DNA of 64,000 nt from Pteria penguin (lineage: Eukaryota; Mollusca; Bivalvia; Pterioida; Pteriidae), in contig CM068587.1 in the NCBI GenBank assembly GCA_035048485.1, forward strand, positions 50,975,001-51,039,000, in the 5' to 3' direction. A model generated the notes under the pieces. That model searched no databases and was not told where the DNA came from. It saw nothing but the letters and a program-made list of their open reading frames with translations. The position numbers and the translations under genes are program-made. Below, one piece after another: positions 61,201 through 64,000 of this stretch; within the stretch, counting starts at the first letter, position 1, and the number at the start of each line of letters is the position of its first letter.

Positions 61201-61743
61201 AGATATAAAATTTCATGCCGATATCTCATTTAATAAGAGAGATATTAACGTATGAATATTTAATTAGCTTTGATGACGTCATAGCGAATTTTCCCACGCT
61301 CATTGTGACTTTATTTATGGTCCGATTTAAAAAATTTTTCATATTCCAAATCAGACCATTAAAGTCTTTTATCCTACTGTCTAAAATCTAAGATTGAAAT
61401 ATTTTTTTTTTGAAATGAAAACAATCGGGTCAAGGTCAACTTTTTCGGGGTAGAGCTACGAAATTGACGCAGTGACATAAAATCTTGCATCTCCTTTTCT
61501 GAATCCAATGCTGAAAATTTCATTCCAATCGGACAAATAATAAGGAAGATATAGCGATTCAAAATTTTGGCGTCGTAGGTGGCGCTGCGCGCTTATAAGC
61601 GGTAATTTAGAAAATTAAAAAAATCAAATCTTGAAAATTTAATTTCGAATCGAACACTGAAAACAGAATAGTAATATCTTTAATAATGAGTGATTTCTGA
61701 GCCGTCACAAAAAAAAAAAACGGATGAAGAATAATAATAATAA
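58275..61743 (-). mobile_element. Macro-array unit 4 (3.47 kb)
   Basis: Same layout with two close sub-repeats plus a diverged one, and a T/G tract at 59022-59111. It shares private variants with unit 5 (AGCGACGCTG for AGCGAAGCTG, GCGGTGGCC for GCGATGGCC, AGTAATGAGTCGG for AGTAAAGAGTCGG), so 4 and 5 are the most recent pair. Confidence 0.86.
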
Positions 61744-64000
61744 CTAGAAACGAGCTCGTTGCTAAAGCAACGAGTAGGTTTCACAAGTTAAAGTCGAAGC
61801 AGCGACGCTGAGATCTCCTACTCTAATACAAAATTCTTTTTCACGATCCAGATATCTGATCTTTAGTGATGGTATCCACATTGCGCAATCTACTTGCAGA
61901 AATTGTAGGTAACGGCGACTTACATTATACACATTATACTGAAGCCTACATCGCACAATATCGACTACTCTTGACCATATATTTGAAACAAGAAACATGT
62001 AGGACAATCACACTTAGTACAATCTGCACGTGTAACCTAGATCTTCAGTCCTTACTGCCCGCTTTATGTTGTTTATTTATTAACTTACGCAAGGTATTTC
62101 GCGTGTACAGATGTTTGACCTTGAATCGCTTCTCTGCTGGAATAAACAATTCTCCTCGCGATGAACTTACGCAAGTTATTTCGCGTGTACAGATGTTTGA
62201 CCTTGAATCGCCACTCTGCTGGAATAAACAATTCTCCTCGCGGTGGCCTTTAGTAATGCCGCTTTCCCCAATATACAAAAGAAAGACTTGACAATGTCTC
62301 GTATTCCACAGGTAAAGCACTGTAACTGGCGATTAATTCACACACGTTTGAAGTCCTGTATAACAGCGGCGCAGTGCGAGGTATTAAGCAAGGCAAATTC
62401 ACCGCGCTTCTCTAATGTGTAATGCCGACGCTCGGAGAAGATTTCTTTATAGCCTTGTTCAGCAGTAGCTCGTAGAATGTAAATTTGCTTTTTTTTTCTT
62501 TTTTTTTGTTTTTTTTTTTTGTTTTTTTTTTTTTGGGGGGGGGGGGGTGTTTTTTTTTTTTTGGGTTTTTTTTTTTGTTTAAGAATTCGAATGCATAATA
62601 CTTTCTCAAACTCTATTTTATAGAAAGCACTTTAAATCGCGATTGAATTAATCGCGAGTTACTGCGCCTTGTCCATGGAAGAAGTCCTATATCACAGCGG
62701 TGTCGTGCAAGGTATTAAGCAAGGCAAATTGACCGCGCTTCTGAAGATATGTTTATTGCGTTGTTCATCAGTAGAGTGCCCAAAATTTGATTTTTGTTTA
62801 AGAAATCGAAATCAAAATGCTTTCTCAAACTCTTGTTTTTATAATTTGTTCATACGACGAATAAAAAATACTTGAAAGTTACGCAAGTAAGATATTTTTA
62901 TAAAAAAATCTTTAAATTGCTCACTTTCAAATACCGGGAAACATGTTTCATAGTAAAATCGTTACGGAAAATCGTTTCGTAATGTTTTGGAAACTAAAAG
63001 ACTAAAAATAAGACAGTTTTGAACATTACGTAATTTTTAAAAAACTTTAAATTGAAATAGAGGCCAAACTAAAAGAGATAGATAATATCGGCCGATGAAA
63101 GTTCTAAAGATATGAACCTAGAGAACATAACAGTGAAAATTTGAGAGATCTACCATTAAAACTAAAAGCTACATACGCGAAAATCGAAAAATATTAAATC
63201 TTACGTAATTCTCTTAAAACGTCGTATATTTCGAAAAATTTTTTCATTAAACGGGAGTATGTGTCTGTGAGAATGAATAGCCGAAAGATGAAATTTCAAA
63301 GTAATGAGTCGGTAGATACCCTCATTCCCTATCATGCTACCAATTTTCACATCTCTACCTTCTTTAATAAGCGAGCTTTAGCTGAAACCATTTCATTAAA
63401 CATTAATGAACTTTATGTGACGTTGAAAGCATCACTTTAAAGGGGGTTGTCGTGTTTAAACCTAAATAACTCGAAAACGGTAAGAGTTAGCGAAAATTTG
63501 ATGGCAAAGTTATGCATATAAATTTTCGCGCAGAATCGATTGCAACAATCCCCGATTCGATAAGATGAAAATTAATGGAGTTATGACGTCATTTACAAAG
63601 TATGACGTCATTTTCAGGAATTTGGTACCATGCCAATTCCCTTTTGTCAGTCGGTAGATATTTGCGTTTTCTTTTATGCTACCAAATTTCATACCTCTAG
63701 CTTTATCAATAAGCGAGACACAGGTACCTGAAGTTTTAAATTGTATTTTCAGGAAAGGCCAAACACTGAACTTTGACCGCAAATATCTCGAAAACGGTAA
63801 GAGATATCGAAAATCTGAGACCAGACCTTTCTCCTTTAACTACTTTTTCACGCAGAATCGATTGCAACAATCCCCGATTCGATACGATGAAAAATAAGGG
63901 AGTTATGACGTCATTTAGAAAAGTATGACGTCATTTTCAGGAATTTGGCACCTTGCCAATTCCCTTTTGTCAGTCGGTAGATATTTGCATTCTCTTTTAT
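61744..64000 (-). mobile_element. Macro-array unit 5, cut by the window edge
   Basis: Starts with CTAG plus hairpin and continues through the 82-bp duplication, the T/G tract (62488-62577) and the first two sub-repeats until the sequence ends. The array therefore extends beyond 64000. Confidence 0.85.

Noticed and set aside
48555..63897. Repeated 60-99-codon frames starting MRSKFSVWPFL or MLPNFIPLALS
   Set aside because: They are the two strands of the 322-bp sub-repeat and appear wherever it does; no sign of selection on the frame.

Overview
The window looks like nuclear DNA of a bivalve mollusc (inferred, species not named). Genes are split by introns, the sequence is AT-rich, micro- and minisatellites are dense, and many copies of one tRNA-derived SINE are scattered through it. 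There is also a degraded Ty3/Gypsy-type LTR retrotransposon, several short terminal-inverted-repeat elements, and a single-exon B-box/coiled-coil/propeller (TRIM-like) gene of the kind expanded in bivalves. I see no operons, CRISPR arrays or other prokaryotic features.

Layout. 1-5.2 kb: simple repeats, two tRNA-SINEs, a diverged duplication, no gene. 5.28-6.72 kb (-): intact TRIM-like gene without a RING; a decayed fragment of a relative lies at 18.9 kb. 7.2-8.75 kb: SINE, T/G tract and a 37-bp minisatellite. 10.27-16.17 kb (+): 5.9-kb LTR retrotransposon with open gag and broken pol, inserted into a SINE with a 4-bp target duplication. 17.36-18.42 kb: 1.06-kb element with inverted termini. 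19.98-23.18 kb and 30.16-32.94 kb (+): two paralogous multi-exon genes, assembled here by hand, for small type I membrane proteins with one eight-cysteine ectodomain that resembles single-repeat TNF receptors (BCMA/TACI/Fn14 class). Their intron phases match exactly. The first carries a stop codon at the junction of exons 4 and 5, giving a short-tailed product; the second has a long cytoplasmic tail. 33-42.4 kb: simple repeats, SINE pieces, a nuclear-receptor-half-site-rich tandem repeat, 27-bp and 58-bp satellite arrays and a 240-bp inverted-repeat element. 42.57-45.96 kb (-): a small three-exon gene (79 codons) whose second intron carries a 22-bp minisatellite. 46.8-64 kb: a tandem macro-array of about 3.45-3.8 kb units that runs off the window edge. 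Each unit starts with CTAG plus a perfect hairpin, which on the minus strand reads like a Helitron 3' terminus. Each also contains about 322-bp sub-repeats rich in TGACGTCA.

Most functional information lies in the two receptor-like genes and the TRIM-like gene, which may both be innate-immunity families (inference). The rest is mobile and satellite DNA. Exon models rest on splice consensus, phase agreement and paralogy only; no transcript data were available.
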